Source of the DNA: Pseudoneurospora amorphoporcata
Lineage: Eukaryota > Ascomycota > Sordariomycetes > Sordariales > Sordariaceae
Assembly: GCA_033297205.1 (NCBI GenBank)
Contig: MU859219.1
Span: 1 to 64,000, forward strand
DNA: 64,000 bases
Direction of reading: 5' to 3'
Shown: piece after piece, positions 1 through 12,309 of the stretch
Numbering within the stretch: the first letter of the stretch is position 1
How the letters are laid out: each line of letters opens with the position of its first letter
Translations under genes and position numbers: made by a program
Notes under the pieces: model-generated
Told to the model about the DNA's origin: nothing
The model's database searches: none
Seen by the model: only the letters and a program-made list of their open reading frames with translations

Positions 1-2558
1 ACAGAAAGGTGGTGGCTAGGCCACTGGTAGCCCTAAGGCACCCATTGCGCCAAAAATAGGGTAATTTTGGCTTGGCCTCTAACAACCGACTAACAAAGGG
101 TGCCAAGAAAAATATTTTCGGGGGAGAGTTGGAGGAGGCTAGGTACTGGTAGGCAGGGGAGACGGTGGAGACGGGCTTCAAAAGGGCTCCACCTCGTCGG
201 TGTTGCTTGATGATTCCTGCGGACGCAGCCCCTGATGGCGACAGCCCAACACTAGGTACCTACACTACACTACACGTGTACGGTATAGCAGGGATGGCCG
301 GCTGGCGGAAAAACAGAAGTATAAGTGTCGCTCTGTGTCCGCTCGTGAAGGGGGATTTGGCAGGGTGTGTTCTTGTTCCACTACCTTGTCTGGTTGTATT
401 GTTGACGACATGTCGTTGCAATCGAGGAGTTGAGGCTCAGCGACAGTCATTTATCGGTGCCACATTATTTTAATTTGGTTTGGTTTTGCGCTTTGACGGT
501 GCTGGAAAAAGGAATGGCTGGCCATTTGGCTCAGCATCGCACAGTGATTTTTGCTTTCGCTTGAATTCGACTGAAATGAATGAGAAAGCCGAGGAGAGAA
601 GAGCACAGCTGGCCAACACGCGGAGCAGAGCGCGGGGTTAACAGGGTTTTGCAATGAAGGAAAACCACCGTTTTCTGTCAAGCACTGTGTTTGCTGCAAA
701 CTGAACAATCAATAACCAACGATTATCGATCGCGTATCGATCGGCTGTAAAACAAACGCGACGAAAGTGTGCAACATGTTTCTTTGCATGTATACCTAAC
801 ATTTGGGGTAAAGGAAGGGAGTTTGTGTGATACTTACTACAAGTACGGCCGCTGCAGGAACATGAATTTCCCGGCAAGAGCAAATTGCATATTGCACCGC
901 ACAGCACTGTTCATCCTTCCTTGGCTTTTTCTCCAGTCGCTTGAGACATTTTGGCAAGAACAGCCAAACACCAACGCCGGTGCCAGCGAACGCCTAAAGG
1001 CCGCCGAAGTTGAGGATGTCGCGCTAGTCTCGACATATCATCGATTTAATCCTTCTGGATTACGCAACACCCAAGAGACGGTCAACTCGTCTTGCATGCC
1101 GTCTTTTCCGACCAAGTTGAACCAAACTCCGCGAATGGAATTGCCCACGTGAAGCCGCGTGGTGTGTACTACACGCAGCACGTGGAAGATAGGGCAGACG
1201 GAGTTCTGACAGTCGACACCATCATCAAGCCTCATTGTCGTCCCACCCACACTGCTCCCGTCTAGGTCCCAGATCCCTTCTGCCCCCAGGAAGCCAAGAT
1301 GCCTCGCACGGCCTTCAAGGAACCGACCTTCGCCGAGGTTCAACCGCACAAGTCGGGCATCGCGACCTCAGAGGTGTCAGCCAAGGCTTCCATTCCTACC
1401 TACCTCTTCCCGACCCGGCGGCGCCCCCCATCCCACCTGCCCACAGCTTCGGGGAGTTTCTAGCTCCAGGTCAATATGTACTGTATCAAGCTGTCCGCAA
1501 ACTGCCGCCAGGCCCTCCCCATCCTTGGTCATCCAGTTCATCTCAATTGCTGAAGGCCTCATTTTCAACAATGACTTTTAACACCGCTGTCCCAGACGCT
1601 ACTCCGGCCATATGATATTGGATATGGATATCGGTACGGATACCACCGCTCGACGTATGCACGCCATCCGAGTAACCGAATATCAACGGCCGGTCGCCAC
1701 TGACCGCCGTCCCTGGAGATGAGGATGAGCATCGTCCCGAGAGACGGTTGCTGGCGATCCCCTTTAGACGATGCGATCCCCAGGTTTTGCCATGCCCAAC
1801 CTGCCAATCTGGGAAAATTCTGACTTGCAGAGAGTAGAGACAGACACCTTGATAATTCTTGATAACAATACGTCCACGGAAAAAGAACCATCCGACTCGG
1901 TGCTCCAGCAGCCGGTCTGCATCTCTTCTCCACCGTACCCGCAACTAGAGCCACTTCTCACGAGGTTAACCATGTCGTGCATGGCTGGCACGACAACCTA
2001 AAATCCGCCCACAAACATGAACTTGTAAGGCACTCTGCACCGAAGAAAGCACTTCGTCTTGGCCTTGGGTGTGGTGGGACCCAGACGGAGATTGTTCCTG
2101 GAACTGATGGCCATCCATCCACTCACAGCCTCTCAAGCTTCCCATGAATTCGGATACAGTGACCTGTTTTACGCAGGTACCGTGGAATAATGGTGCCATG
2201 CCTCCATCTTGGTCCCAGCCGGAGGGTTCACTTTGGGCCGTCTAGCTGCATAAGCAGGGGACCCTACGAGTCCCTGAAGGGTCTCGCCTGCGTTCCCCTC
2301 CTCCAGGATGGGTTCGGCAGAGCAGTCTTCGCGTGGCAGACCAGCCATGGAATCATACTTAAACAAAGCATGTCAACTGCCACCAGGAATACACATCGCC
2401 AAGGTAGTCGTTCTCGGAGATCTTCAACCTCCTCCCCCACGCTCCCTCGACCTCTTCCGAACTTCCTTCAGCAGAAGCGTTCAGGCCGCCGCTCACTTTC
2501 GAGCCTCGCTTCTCAGTCCAGTCTTTACCTCCTCGACGTCTCCAGAGAAACCATCACC
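1..2558. other. Intergenic region, no gene recognised
   Basis: No reading frame here has recognisable domains, consistent codon bias or splice-linked extensions; the longest open frames (about 125-135 codons, around 1235-1954 on both strands) overlap on opposite strands and look random. The last 200 bases are CT-rich and lead into the start codon at 2559 with a good context (ATCACCATG), so this part is probably the promoter and leader of the FAD oxidase gene. A short open frame from 2308 to 2562 in another frame runs into that start region and could be an upstream ORF if transcription starts far enough upstream; nothing supports it as a protein. Confidence 0.6.
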
Positions 2559-4485
2559 ATGAAGGTCTCGACTCTTCTCTCCTCCGGCCTTTTCTCCGTC
2601 GGTGCCCTGGCCACCGCCATTGGCTCGACTTGCAAATGCTTCCCCGGCGATGCCTGCTGGCCTTCGCCAGGGCAATGGAACAAGCTCAACCAGACCGTCT
2701 TTGGCAGACTGATCGCTACCGTGCCCCTCGCTGAGGCATGCCATGGCGACATGTACGACAGTGCAAAATGCTCCAGCCTCCAGTCTTCGTGGCAGACTCC
2801 CGATACTCAGTGAGTTTTTTTTTTTTGTTCTTTTTTTTTTTTCCTCCCCTCTGGGTGTAAGCTATCATGATCTTTTGGCGGTGATCATCATGTTATCCCC
2901 TCCAATATTGCGTGGTTTATGTACATGCGATACCCCTGGGCCCTTGATCCTTCCTGTTTGGCTTTGCATTGTCACATACCCAATTCGGACGCATGTAATG
3001 TCGATCACGAACTAACCATGTCCTCCACACAGCATGGTTGACTCTGCTTCTATCATGGCCCCGTTCTTTGCCAACCAGAGCTGCGACCCCTTCACTTCTA
3101 AGGACAAGCCCTGCACCCTGGGCAACTACGTGAGGTATGCCGTCGATGTCCGGACGGCTGCCGATGTGGCCGCCGCCGTCAACTTTGCCCGCAGCCACAA
3201 CATCCGCTTCGTCATCCGCAACACCGGCCATGATTACCTTGGCCGTTCCACCGGTGCCGGTGCCCTCTCCGTCTGGACCCACAACCTGAAGGATATCGAG
3301 TTCAAGACCTGGAATGACAAGTACTACACTGGTCCCGCCGTCAAGCTTGGTGCCGGCATCCAGGGTTATGAGGTGCTCGCTGCGGGCAAGCCCAAGGGTC
3401 AGGTCGTCGTTGGCGGCGAATGCCCTACTGTCGGTATTTCTGGTGGTTATACACAGGGTGGTGGCCACTCGGCGCTCAGCACCAGCTTCGGTCTGTCTGC
3501 TGACAACACCCTTGAGTGGGAGGTCGTCACTGCCGATGGCCGTTTCGTGAAGGCTTCTCGCACCAAGAACTCTGACCTCTACTGGGCTCTCTCCGGTGGC
3601 GGCGGCGGTAACTACGGTGTCGTTATCAGCATGACCATCAAGACCTTCCCCGATGCTAAGGTTGGTGGCGCTACCCTCTCCTTCTTCTCTACTGAGAACC
3701 CCACCGACAAGTTCTATGCCGCCATCGATGCTTTCCACACTGCCCTCCCCGATATGGTCGCCGCCGGTACCATGGTTGTCTACTACTTCACCAGCTCCTT
3801 CTTCATGATCTCCCCCATGACTGCCTACGGCAAGTCCGAGGAGGAGGTTAAGGAGATCATGGCCCCCTACCTCAAGACTCTTGACACCATGGGCGTCAAG
3901 TACACTGCCGGCTACACCGAGACTGAGACCTACTATGACCACTACAACAAGTACTTCGGCCCTCTCCCTACCGGCAACATCCAGGTCGGCATCGCCCAGT
4001 ACGGTGGCCGCCTCATCCCCGTCGATACCGTCAAGAACAACGCCACTGCCTTCGCCAAGACCGCCCGCTTCATCGCCGAGTCCGGCATCACCTTCATCGG
4101 TGTCGGTACCGATGTCTCCAAGTTTGGCCAGGACAATCAGAACGCCGTCCTCCCTGCCTGGCGCAAGGCCCTCGTCCATGCCACCCTCACGACCCCTTGG
4201 TCGTTCGAGCCCCAGGACTGGGACAAGATGCTTGAGAACCAGCACCTCATGACCGACGTCATCATGCCCGCCATCGAGGAGGCCACCCCCGACTCCGGCG
4301 CCTACATGAACGAGGGCAACTTCCAGCAGCCCGACTTCCAGCACCAGTTCTTCGGCAGCAAGTACAATAACCTCATGTGCATCAAGAAGAAGTACGATCC
4401 CGAGAACTTCTTCTACGCCACTGCCGCTGTCGGTAGCGAGGCCTGGGCCGTTGCCAACGATGGTCGCATGTGCAAGTCTGCTTAA
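2559..4485 (+). CDS. Secreted FAD-linked oxidase, berberine-bridge-enzyme type
   Basis: Two exons, 2559-2809 and 3033-4485, encode 567 residues; the intron starts GTGAGT, has branch site ACTAAC at 3011 and ends CACAG. The first 20 residues (MKVSTLLSSGLFSVGALATA) form a signal peptide, so the enzyme is probably secreted. The VAO/BBE FAD-binding domain follows. RNTGHDYLG carries the His (about residue 150) and GGECPTVGISGG the Cys (about 214) that attach FAD by two covalent bonds in this family. GGGGNYGVV and the C-terminal BBE segment (KKKYDPENFF) are present and the length is normal for the family. Such enzymes oxidise alcohols, sugars or specialised metabolites using O2; the substrate cannot be read from sequence. 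Codon use is strongly C-biased, suggesting high expression. The neighbours show no biosynthetic cluster. Confidence 0.93.
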
Positions 4486-5496
4486 ATCACCAAGATAAGC
4501 AATGTTGTTTGTTGAGCGGCTCGAAATCTGCTGTTGTATTAGCCTTGGTATTGTTTTTTAGAACCTAATTCCTTAGTCCTTTATTATTTCCACCTTCCTT
4601 CTTGCTTACCTATTACTTTTGTGTTCATGACCTGTTTGTCATGATTTGGGGTAAAGTAAGCGATTGGAGGTGGTGACCGTGGGAGGGAAACAATGCCGTG
4701 ATGTTTTGTAAGGGTTTATGGTTGATGAGAAGAGAAAGCTACTAGGCTTCGTTACCTACACTATGGTGCACACGCTCGCTGTAACGAACACATCATGTCC
4801 TTATGTCATTTTCTTGTATATAATTTTGAGAGGATTTGAATATCGAGTACGTGCCTTGGTGCAAAATTGGTCTTCTTGTATTAATCTCCATGCTCCGACC
4901 GGTGAGTTGTGTGTTGTTCCCCTTGAAGCTTTTCTGCCGCAGACTCGTAGCGTAAGGTCTGGTGATTACCAATCTCAAGCGACACTCGCACTAGTAAAAT
5001 TAGGTAGTGTAACAATCGAAAATAGTAGTGGCAGGCACATCACGCCCATAGTGGTTCCATTTTGGGACGATTGATATGGAAAGAAAGCTCCTAAAAGAAC
5101 TGGAGGGAACACGCTTGGCTCATGCCGTCATTCAATTTGAATGATGCGATATACCCCACACTTCTCCTGCGATCGTACCCCGCACTAGGAACATATTGGA
5201 GAAACCTGCATCTTCTCTCCTCGGCTGGTACTGCACTAACAGAACCACCTTCAGAATTGCCGAAGCTTCGGTGTACACCAATCACCGATACGGCGATATC
5301 ACGACGACAGCTTGTTGTATTTCTAAGCATTCCGAGCCGCAGTTCGGTCCCCTCTTCGGTTTTATACATAAAAGACATATGATCCCCACGGTTCTTCATA
5401 CAAACCAAACTCTTGACAGCTTCATATCTCGAATTTTAAACTAAACAGTTGGAACCATATACCCAAGCAAGCAACAAACACAAAACATCAGACACA
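4486..5496. other. Intergenic region between FAD oxidase and GST genes
   Basis: The first 200-300 bases are AT-rich and probably the 3' UTR of the oxidase. The remainder is the likely promoter and leader of the GST gene. Open frames here are below 120 codons and show no domain. The bases just before the GST start are A/C-rich (ACACAAAACATCAGACACAATGG), typical of a fungal leader. Confidence 0.5.
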
Positions 5497-6468
5497 ATGG
5501 CGTCCCAGAACTCCGACATCCACCTCTACACTGCCCAGACTCCCAATGGCATCAAGATCTCCATCCTTCTTGAGGAGCTCGGTGTGCCTTATAAGGTACT
5601 TACTATATGAGTTTGCAAACTGTTGCTCTTGAACAATGCATACATCTCACTATACTCTTCACGATTGACTTCACCTCTCGACTTTACCTCTCTCTGCAAA
5701 CCTCACTAACAACCCACTTCCCAGGTAACCGCAATCGACATCTCCAAAGACGTCCAAAAAGAGCCCTGGTTCCTCGAAATCAACCCGAACGGCCGCATCC
5801 CCGCCCTAACCGACAAGCTCGAGGACGGCACGCCCATCTCCTTGTTTGAGTCCGGCGCCATCATGCAGTATCTGGTCGAGCGGTACGACAAAGATCACAA
5901 GGTCTCGTACCCGCAGGGCAGCAAGGAGTACTACCTGACCCAGAGCTGGTTGTTCTGGCAGATGGGTGGGCTGGGTCCCATGCAGGGGCAGGCTAACCAC
6001 TTCACTCGGTACGCGCCGGAGAAGATCCAGTATGGTATCGATCGGTACCAGAATGAGACGAGACGGCTGTACAGGGTTATGGATGGGCAGTTGAAGAAGA
6101 ATGGGACGGGGTACCTTGTGGGGGATAGGCCGACTATTGCGGATTTCTCGTGCTGGGGGTGGGTTGCTGCTCATGGTAAGTTCATCTTCTCCCGTTGGTC
6201 ACTCTTGTTGCTCTTTCACGTGTCACAGTCGCTAATGATCATATGTGAAGGCTGGTGCGGCATCAAGGACTTCGAGAGCCAATTCCCCAACCTCAACGCC
6301 TGGCTTAACAGACTCGTCGAGCGCCCCGGCGTCGAAAAGGGCAGGCATGTGCCCAGCAAGCACTCGGCGCTCGAGAACAACAAGTTGAGCGAGGAGGAGC
6401 TCGAGGCCAAGTCGGCGGCTTCCAGGGCATGGGTGCAGAAGGGCATGGCTGAGGATGCGAAGAAGTAA
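5497..6468 (+). CDS. Glutathione S-transferase, Ure2-like class
   Basis: Three exons, 5497-5595, 5725-6175 and 6251-6468, give 255 residues; both introns are GT-AG and the frame is continuous. The N-terminal thioredoxin-like domain (about 8-90) has NPNGRIPAL with the cis-proline (about residue 59) and the glutathione-contacting ES pair in SLFESGAIMQYL (about 75-76). The helical C-terminal domain contains LVGDRPTIADFSCWGW, the usual N-capping region. It resembles the catalytic part of yeast Ure2 and bacterial YfcG/YghU and lacks a Ure2-type Asn-rich prion segment. The family conjugates glutathione to electrophiles or reduces disulfides and peroxides in the cytosol. The last 40 residues are a charged helical tail. 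The specific substrate and any nitrogen-regulatory role are unknown. Confidence 0.92.
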
Positions 6469-7122
6469 GTTAGGGAAAGCAAAAAGCATGTAGTGGGAAA
6501 CGAGCTCTGAGTTACGTATCAGATAGCGAGACAGGCAATGAATCTCGAAACTGACGAGTTTTTTTCTGTGAGAAAGGTTTCGGTCCAAGGTTTAGGTTTG
6601 TGAGTTGGTGAGTTGGAGGCCACTGATGAGTGACGGGCTAGTGTCATTGTTTTTGGTTATATTGACTGCCCTGAGAGGTGATTGCCTGGGATAGATGCGA
6701 TGTACGCTTTCCTAACCATATCTATCCTTTTTGTTGTTCCTCGTCCAGCATAGGGTCAGACGGGAGGCGCTTCGAGCCCTGACGGGTAGCGGAGAAAAGC
6801 CAGTCAGTAATCGTCGGTGAGCTTAACATCATAGAAATTCTGTCACAACCTCGAGATGAAGACGGAAGAAGTTCAATGGCGGCGGTCACGTGTACCCAAA
6901 TAGACATTGGCAGTGGTGAAGGCCTGGAACGTCACCGGTCTGCACCTGCTCGCTTACCTAAGGCAAATGCAGGATCTGGCCCCACTTGCCTTTTGCTTTG
7001 CCTCCCGTCTGCGCGTCAAGCACTCTTTTGCACCCAACCAAAACCACAATCACATCGCCAACCGCTTTGTGGTCTTTCTCTTATTGTATTCCTCGACACA
7101 GAACGACCTCATCCCCGTCAAA
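6469..7122. other. Intergenic region between GST and BBP genes
   Basis: Contains the GST 3' UTR and the BBP promoter. An open frame upstream of and in frame with the BBP start (from 6907) exists, but the family consensus MSWRNQG starts at 7123, so the earlier ATG is not used for the main protein. No other gene is seen. Confidence 0.5.
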
Positions 7123-9360
7123 ATGTCGTGGAGAAACCAAGGCATCACGGGTTCAAACAACATCCCGCTGGGAAGCAGGCGTCGCTTCCCTGGCGATGAA
7201 GGGGAAGAGCTGGATGGCGCTCGCAGCGTAACACCAACAGCCCCATCATCCGTCACCAATGGCGACAGAGACAGAGAGAGAGACAACGGCCCCGTCTACA
7301 GCAATGACCGCGACGTCAAGCGCGGCCGCAGCCCCGAACGGTCCGAGGATGGTCCCAAGCGCCGCAAGAAGCGCAACCGTTGGGGTGAAGCGACCGAGAA
7401 CAAGGCCGCCGGCTTGATGGGCCTTCCTACCGCTATCGTCGCCAACATGACGAGCGAACAATTGGAGGCCTACACCTTGCATCTTCGCATCGAGGAAATC
7501 ACCCAGAAGCTGAAGATCGACGACGTTGTCCCTGCCGATGGAGACAGGTACGTTGAGCCTGTTTATCCTTTTCCGTTCCTGAAACTCTTGACTGACATCT
7601 TGTGTTTGTCCAGATCACCCTCGCCTGCTCCCCAGTACGACAACCATGGTCGCCGTGTCAACACCCGCGAATACCGTTACCGCAAGAAGCTCGAGGATGA
7701 GCGCCACAAGCTCATCGAGAAGGCGATGAAGACGATCCCTAACTATCACCCGCCATCGGACTACCGTAGACCTACAAAGACCCAGGAGAAGGTCTACGTC
7801 CCGGTTAACGACTACCCAGAGATTAACTTCAGTATGATAACTAACCCTCCAAACTCCCTTCTAACTCCTAACCTCCCCCCTCCCCCATTGGTATTTTGCC
7901 GGGCATGAAGCCGCGCTTTTTAGACAGTTGGCTTCGTGCCTTGCAAGTTGCTTATGCTGAAACTTCTAACCCGAAAAACAAATGCTTCCATGACAACAAT
8001 ACTAACACTTAGCTCTTCCTTGTTCAAGTTGGCTTGCTTATCGGTCCTCGTGGCAATACACTCAAGAAGATGGAAACAGAATCTGGCGCCAAAATCGCCA
8101 TTCGTGGAAAGGGCTCCGTGAAGGAGGGCAAGGGCCGTTCTGACGCTGCCCACTCCAGCAACCAGGAAGAGGACCTGCACTGTCTTATCATGGCAGATAC
8201 CGAGGAGAAGGTGAACAAAGCCAAGAAGCTGATTCACAATATTATTGAGACGGTACGTTGTCCCCCATCCCGTTTCCACCTTTGGCGTCCATGCGCCCGC
8301 TAACTGTTTCTATAGGCCGCTTCAATCCCTGAAGGCCAGAACGAGCTCAAGCGTAACCAGCTGCGTGAGCTTGCTGCCCTCAACGGTACCCTGCGTGATG
8401 ACGAGAACCAAGCCTGCCAGAACTGCGGCCAAATCGGTCATCGTAAATATGATTGCCCCGAGAAGCAGAACTACACTGCCAACATCATCTGCCGTGTCTG
8501 CGGTAACGCCGGCCATATGGCTAGGGATTGTCCTGACAGGCAGAGGGGTGCAAGCTGGAGAAACGATGGTCCCGGTGCTCCCCGTACCGCTGGTCGTATT
8601 GGTAGCAGTGGTGGTGGCGATGCCGTGGACCGCGAGTACGAGGTATGCTTTCCCCATTTTTTTGACTTTCTCTTAAGAACAGCTTACTAACACGAACCAG
8701 CAACTCATGCAAGAACTCGGCGGTACCGGCGCTGCGCCTGCTCGTATCGAAGCTGGCCCTGGCTCTTTCAGCAATGGTGGTGCTGGCGGCGGCGGCGGCA
8801 GCGGCGATGCCAAGCCCTGGCAACGCGGACCTACTGGCGGCCCTGCTCCCTGGCGTACTCGCAACTCGGATCGGGATCACGAAGGTGGCCCCGGTGGCCC
8901 TCCCAGCGGACCCTCTGGTGGCCCGGCTCCTTGGGCTCGTGACCGTGGCGAGCGCAGACATGATGATCGCGATCGCGATAGAGGAGACAGCTACTACGGC
9001 GGTGATCGCAGGCATGACGACTACGGCAGAGGCCCCTCGGGTGGTGGTGGCGGCGGCGGCCCTGCCCCTTGGCACCAACCTCTCCCGGGAGCCCCGTCTG
9101 CCCCGGCGATTCCCGCAGCTCCGGCCTATCCTGGTGCTTATGGTGGTTATCCCGGCTATGGCGCTCCTCCCGGTATGGGCGCTGCCCCGCCTCCTGGATT
9201 GCCTCCTCCGCCTCCTGGAGCCCCTCCCGGTCTGTCCGGACCGCTTAACGCTCTTATCCAGCAATATGCCAACGCGGCTCCTCCCCCGCCCCCTCCGGCA
9301 GCTGAGGCACCCCCGCCGCCTCCCATGGATCTCCCTCCTCCCCCCCCTCCCGGTGCTTGA
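7123..9360 (+). CDS. BBP: Branchpoint-bridging protein, splicing factor 1 (BBP/SF1)
   Basis: Five exons, 7123-7547, 7614-7831, 8029-8252, 8316-8642 and 8701-9360, encode 617 residues. BBP/SF1 recognises the intron branch-point sequence in the early spliceosome (complex E) in the nucleus and contacts U2AF/Mud2. The order is diagnostic: an Arg/Lys-rich N-terminus with the KRNRWGE motif (a U2AF-binding ULM-type element in SF1), the SF1 helix-hairpin region, a KH-QUA2 RNA-binding domain with GLLIGPRGNTLKKME, two CCHC zinc knuckles (CQNCGQIGHRKYDC at about 323-336 and CRVCGNAGHMARDC at about 348-361), then a Gly/Pro-rich tail ending in proline runs that could bind WW/SH3 domains. All introns are GT-AG; intron 2 (197 nt) splits the KH domain. 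The tail is low complexity, so its exact length may vary between strains. Confidence 0.96.
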
Positions 9361-10394
9361 AGGGCACTGCGTAACAACTAATTAGATGCATGCCTGCTGG
9401 GTGGGAGAAAAGTCGAAATGGAATGGTGTACTGACTGACAGGGTATTCACTTGATTAACAAGGTTTCACTCACACGATGTCAGCGCTGCCACTAGCATGA
9501 ATTAACTTACCCGACATGGTTGAGCAGAGTTTGCCAGGCTTTCATTCTAGTTGCTGTTGGAGACAGCAAGAACTAACTGTACACGAACAAGGTAGTAGAT
9601 CAAGGTCCAGGGTTCCTTAGATATATCGCAGAAAAAAGGAATGATTTCTATTATACACGTAGGGCACATCAAGTTTTTGGATACATAAGAGCTGTATTCC
9701 TCCTGTCCTCTTTCTCTGGAGAAGAACGGTTTGTCTGCATTTGTTGACCTCCATCCGCCAGTCACAATACTGACGAAGGGCACACATCATGGAATCCGTT
9801 TCGTTACTTGAACTTAGGTAGTTATTGATCTTCCTATTCTATGTCATTTACCATCCTCCGATGACTAGCCCAAGCGATATCCTATCGTTAAAGATATTTT
9901 TGTCTTCCGTGATCCCTCCCACAAGCCAATCCGGCTTTGTAACGGTACTATCCCATCCCCGTCCTCATCCATGATCCAAAAGCTACGTTCGCAGAACACA
10001 CTCATAAGGTTAACACAACCGTCGATGAAATGTGCCTATCCACGGGGGTTTCCCTCTTTCTGTTCTCAGTCCTTCTGGTATGGCCCGGCTTTGTACGCCC
10101 TCGATATTTATTAACCCATCGCTGTACCTTGAACCAAGGAGCGTCTATAGCAAGTTGTGTCGGCTCATGCCACCCCTGTTTCTGAAGCCACTGCACCGCG
10201 GGTTTTCGCAGACATTTTGGGCGTAAAGGGGGGTTGGCTGAGCTGGTGAAGTAATTGTTGGGGCTCGGAGGCGGGTTACGGACTTCGAGGTGGTGAGACG
10301 GTGACAGCAAGATAGTTCGACCTAAAGGCCATCTGTCTCATTCCCATGGCTTTAGTTTGTGTTTTTTATTTCCAACTCATGTTTCGTCGTCGCC
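9361..10394. other. Convergent intergenic region, BBP and phosphatase 3' ends
   Basis: BBP (plus) and the phosphatase gene (minus) end towards each other here. The sequence is AT-richer than the flanking genes and presumably holds both 3' UTRs and polyadenylation signals. Open frames up to about 100 codons (for example 10002-10310 minus) have no recognisable content. Confidence 0.5.
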
Positions 10395-12309
10395 TTAGTC
10401 CTGCATAGGCCTAACCGGATGTCCACCATCGACAATCATGACCTCCTCAATCTTCTTGCCGACATCTTCGCCGTACTCGACCCGTTTCCACGTGTTGATG
10501 CGGCCCTCGTTCATATCGAAGTCGAAGACGCGGATCTTGCGGTGAAACCCTCCGTAGCCGGCATAACCGCCGAAACCGGCCGCGCCGGCGTAGCACATCC
10601 AGAGGGCGGGCTTGCCGTCTTCTTTGAAATCTACGGCGCAGTATTCGTTTACGTGGTCGCTAGAACACTGATGTTAGTAACGGTGATTTGTTTAGTTTGA
10701 CTGGGATGGAAAACTTACTGTCCACAAGAAACCATCACAACGCCCTCCTCCACCAACGCATCATGAAAGCCCGAGTTAAAAGTCGGCGCCGTAGTCGGCT
10801 CCTTCCACGGGCTCACCAGCGTCAAATTCCTTCCATTCTGGTACTCCGGCAGGGGGATATGGATAAAGGCCACATCCATGTGCACGTGCGTGTACTCGCG
10901 GTGCTTCTTCTTGAGCCCCTGCGCCGTGCTCCGGAACCACTCGATCTGGTTGGGCTTGATCCAGTCGTAGCCCGGATACTTGCGCTCGTTGGGCGAGTAG
11001 GCGTGCGTGTCGAGCAGGTACACTGTCAGGGCGGAGTGGCTGGACGAGCCGCGCCCCAGCACCTCGATGAAGTAATTACCAACACCGTCGATGCTCTCGG
11101 GCCCGGCGTGGGACAGAGAATAGGGCAGGGTCTCGATCAGGTCCATCTGGGCGGCCCGCGACATGGAGCCTTCGTCGTCGTGGTTGCCGAAGATGGAGAC
11201 GTACGGGATCTTGTGCTTGATGAGGATTTGGGCGTATTTGAAGATGGCCTAGAAGCATGTATGTTAGCCGCAATTCCCTCCAAGTATTATGCCGTCAGTA
11301 TATCCTTACCGTCTGCGTATCAGGCGCCGTCTCTCCGTTCACCTGATCACCGCTCAGCACCACCAAATCCGGCTTCTCCTCCTCCAAAATCTTCGTCACG
11401 AAGTCCAGCGTCCTGGGATCCGCCTCGCACTTCTGGCCCTCCGGCAACGCATCACGACACGCTCCCACGCCCGTGCTCAGGTGCAAATCCGCCAGCTGCA
11501 CAATCTTGAACTTGCCATTATCCCTGATCCTCAACATCGGCTTCGCAGGCGGGGGGTGCTCCGCCCCCCTCCGCACCGTCAGATGCGCAGAGGGAACGCT
11601 ACGCCCGACCTCCAGCAGCATCGGCGTGCCCGTCATGCTCCACCCCTCCCTAGCCTCCACGGCGTCGTCGCCAAAAAGCACGTCAATCCCCGTAACCGCA
11701 TTCTTGGAATCACTCGCCCCCTTCTTCGAAGACCGCTTCACCCACAGGCCAGCCGGTCTGGACTCCCACTTTTCATTCTTGTTATCCACGCCCTTGGCGG
11801 CCGCCTTCTCCGCGTCGGCCACGCTAGGGTCGAGTCGGCCAACGGTCGCGTCCATCACCACTTTATCGCCCTCCTTCAGCTCCTCCTCGCGCTTACGGCT
11901 GATGTGGAGGTAGGCATGGGAGAAAAGGGTTTTTCCCAGATGGAGGTCCTTGTCGATGCGGTGCCAGACCGAGGTGTCGAGGTCGCAGCTCGAAAAGGGG
12001 TTGTAAGATGTGCAGGTGGTGACGGTGATGTCGGTGATGACGAGCCCCGCGTGATGGGTGGGCAGGTATTCGTGGATGGCGTTGGGGAGAACCCGGAAGT
12101 TGCGGTCGAGGAAGAAGATGAGGAGGAAGGTGATGACAGCGGCGGTGGATATTTGGATGATGTTGCGGACCTATGTAACAGAAGGGTTAGTTAGTCTTGG
12201 TTGGTTGGTGATCTTTTAGACAGCTTCAAGTTTCGTAGCTACAACAGCATCTGTAAGGCAAAATAACGAGGAGAAAGAGATAGAAACGACCTACAATTCG
12301 TCGCGTCAT
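10395..12309 (-). CDS. Membrane-anchored calcineurin-like phosphoesterase, DCR2 type
   Basis: Four exons read on the minus strand, 12309-12295, 12170-11310, 11248-10719 and 10659-10395, encode 556 residues. The first exon codes only for MTRRI. Residues about 9-26 form a membrane segment (IIQISTAAVITFLLIFFL), giving a type II or signal-anchored protein. The metallophosphatase motifs are all present: QLADLHLSTG (D-x-H), LSGDQVNGE, IFGNHDDEG, FIHIPLPEY and GHDHVNEYC. The last is formed only across the final splice junction, which supports the intron call. This matches the fungal DCR2/Sia1 group (DCR2 is a dosage-dependent cell-cycle regulator in budding yeast) of phosphatases anchored in ER or vacuole membranes. 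The physiological substrate is uncertain. Confidence 0.92.

Noticed and set aside
2917..4344. 475-codon open frame on the minus strand
   Set aside because: It is the antisense of the FAD oxidase exon; the strong C-ending codon bias removes stops on the opposite strand. The Gly/Val/Asp-rich translation has no domain.
2559..6468. Secondary-metabolite cluster of oxidase, GST and methyltransferase-like gene
   Set aside because: No polyketide, peptide or terpene synthase is present; housekeeping genes (BBP, phosphatase) lie in between; the methyltransferase-like protein looks degenerate.
8521..9264. 247-codon minus-strand frame
   Set aside because: Antisense of the Gly/Pro-rich tail of BBP; composition reflects the repeat-like sense strand.
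11289..12194. 301-codon plus-strand frame
   Set aside because: Antisense of the DCR2-type phosphatase exon 2, Arg/His-rich and without domain.
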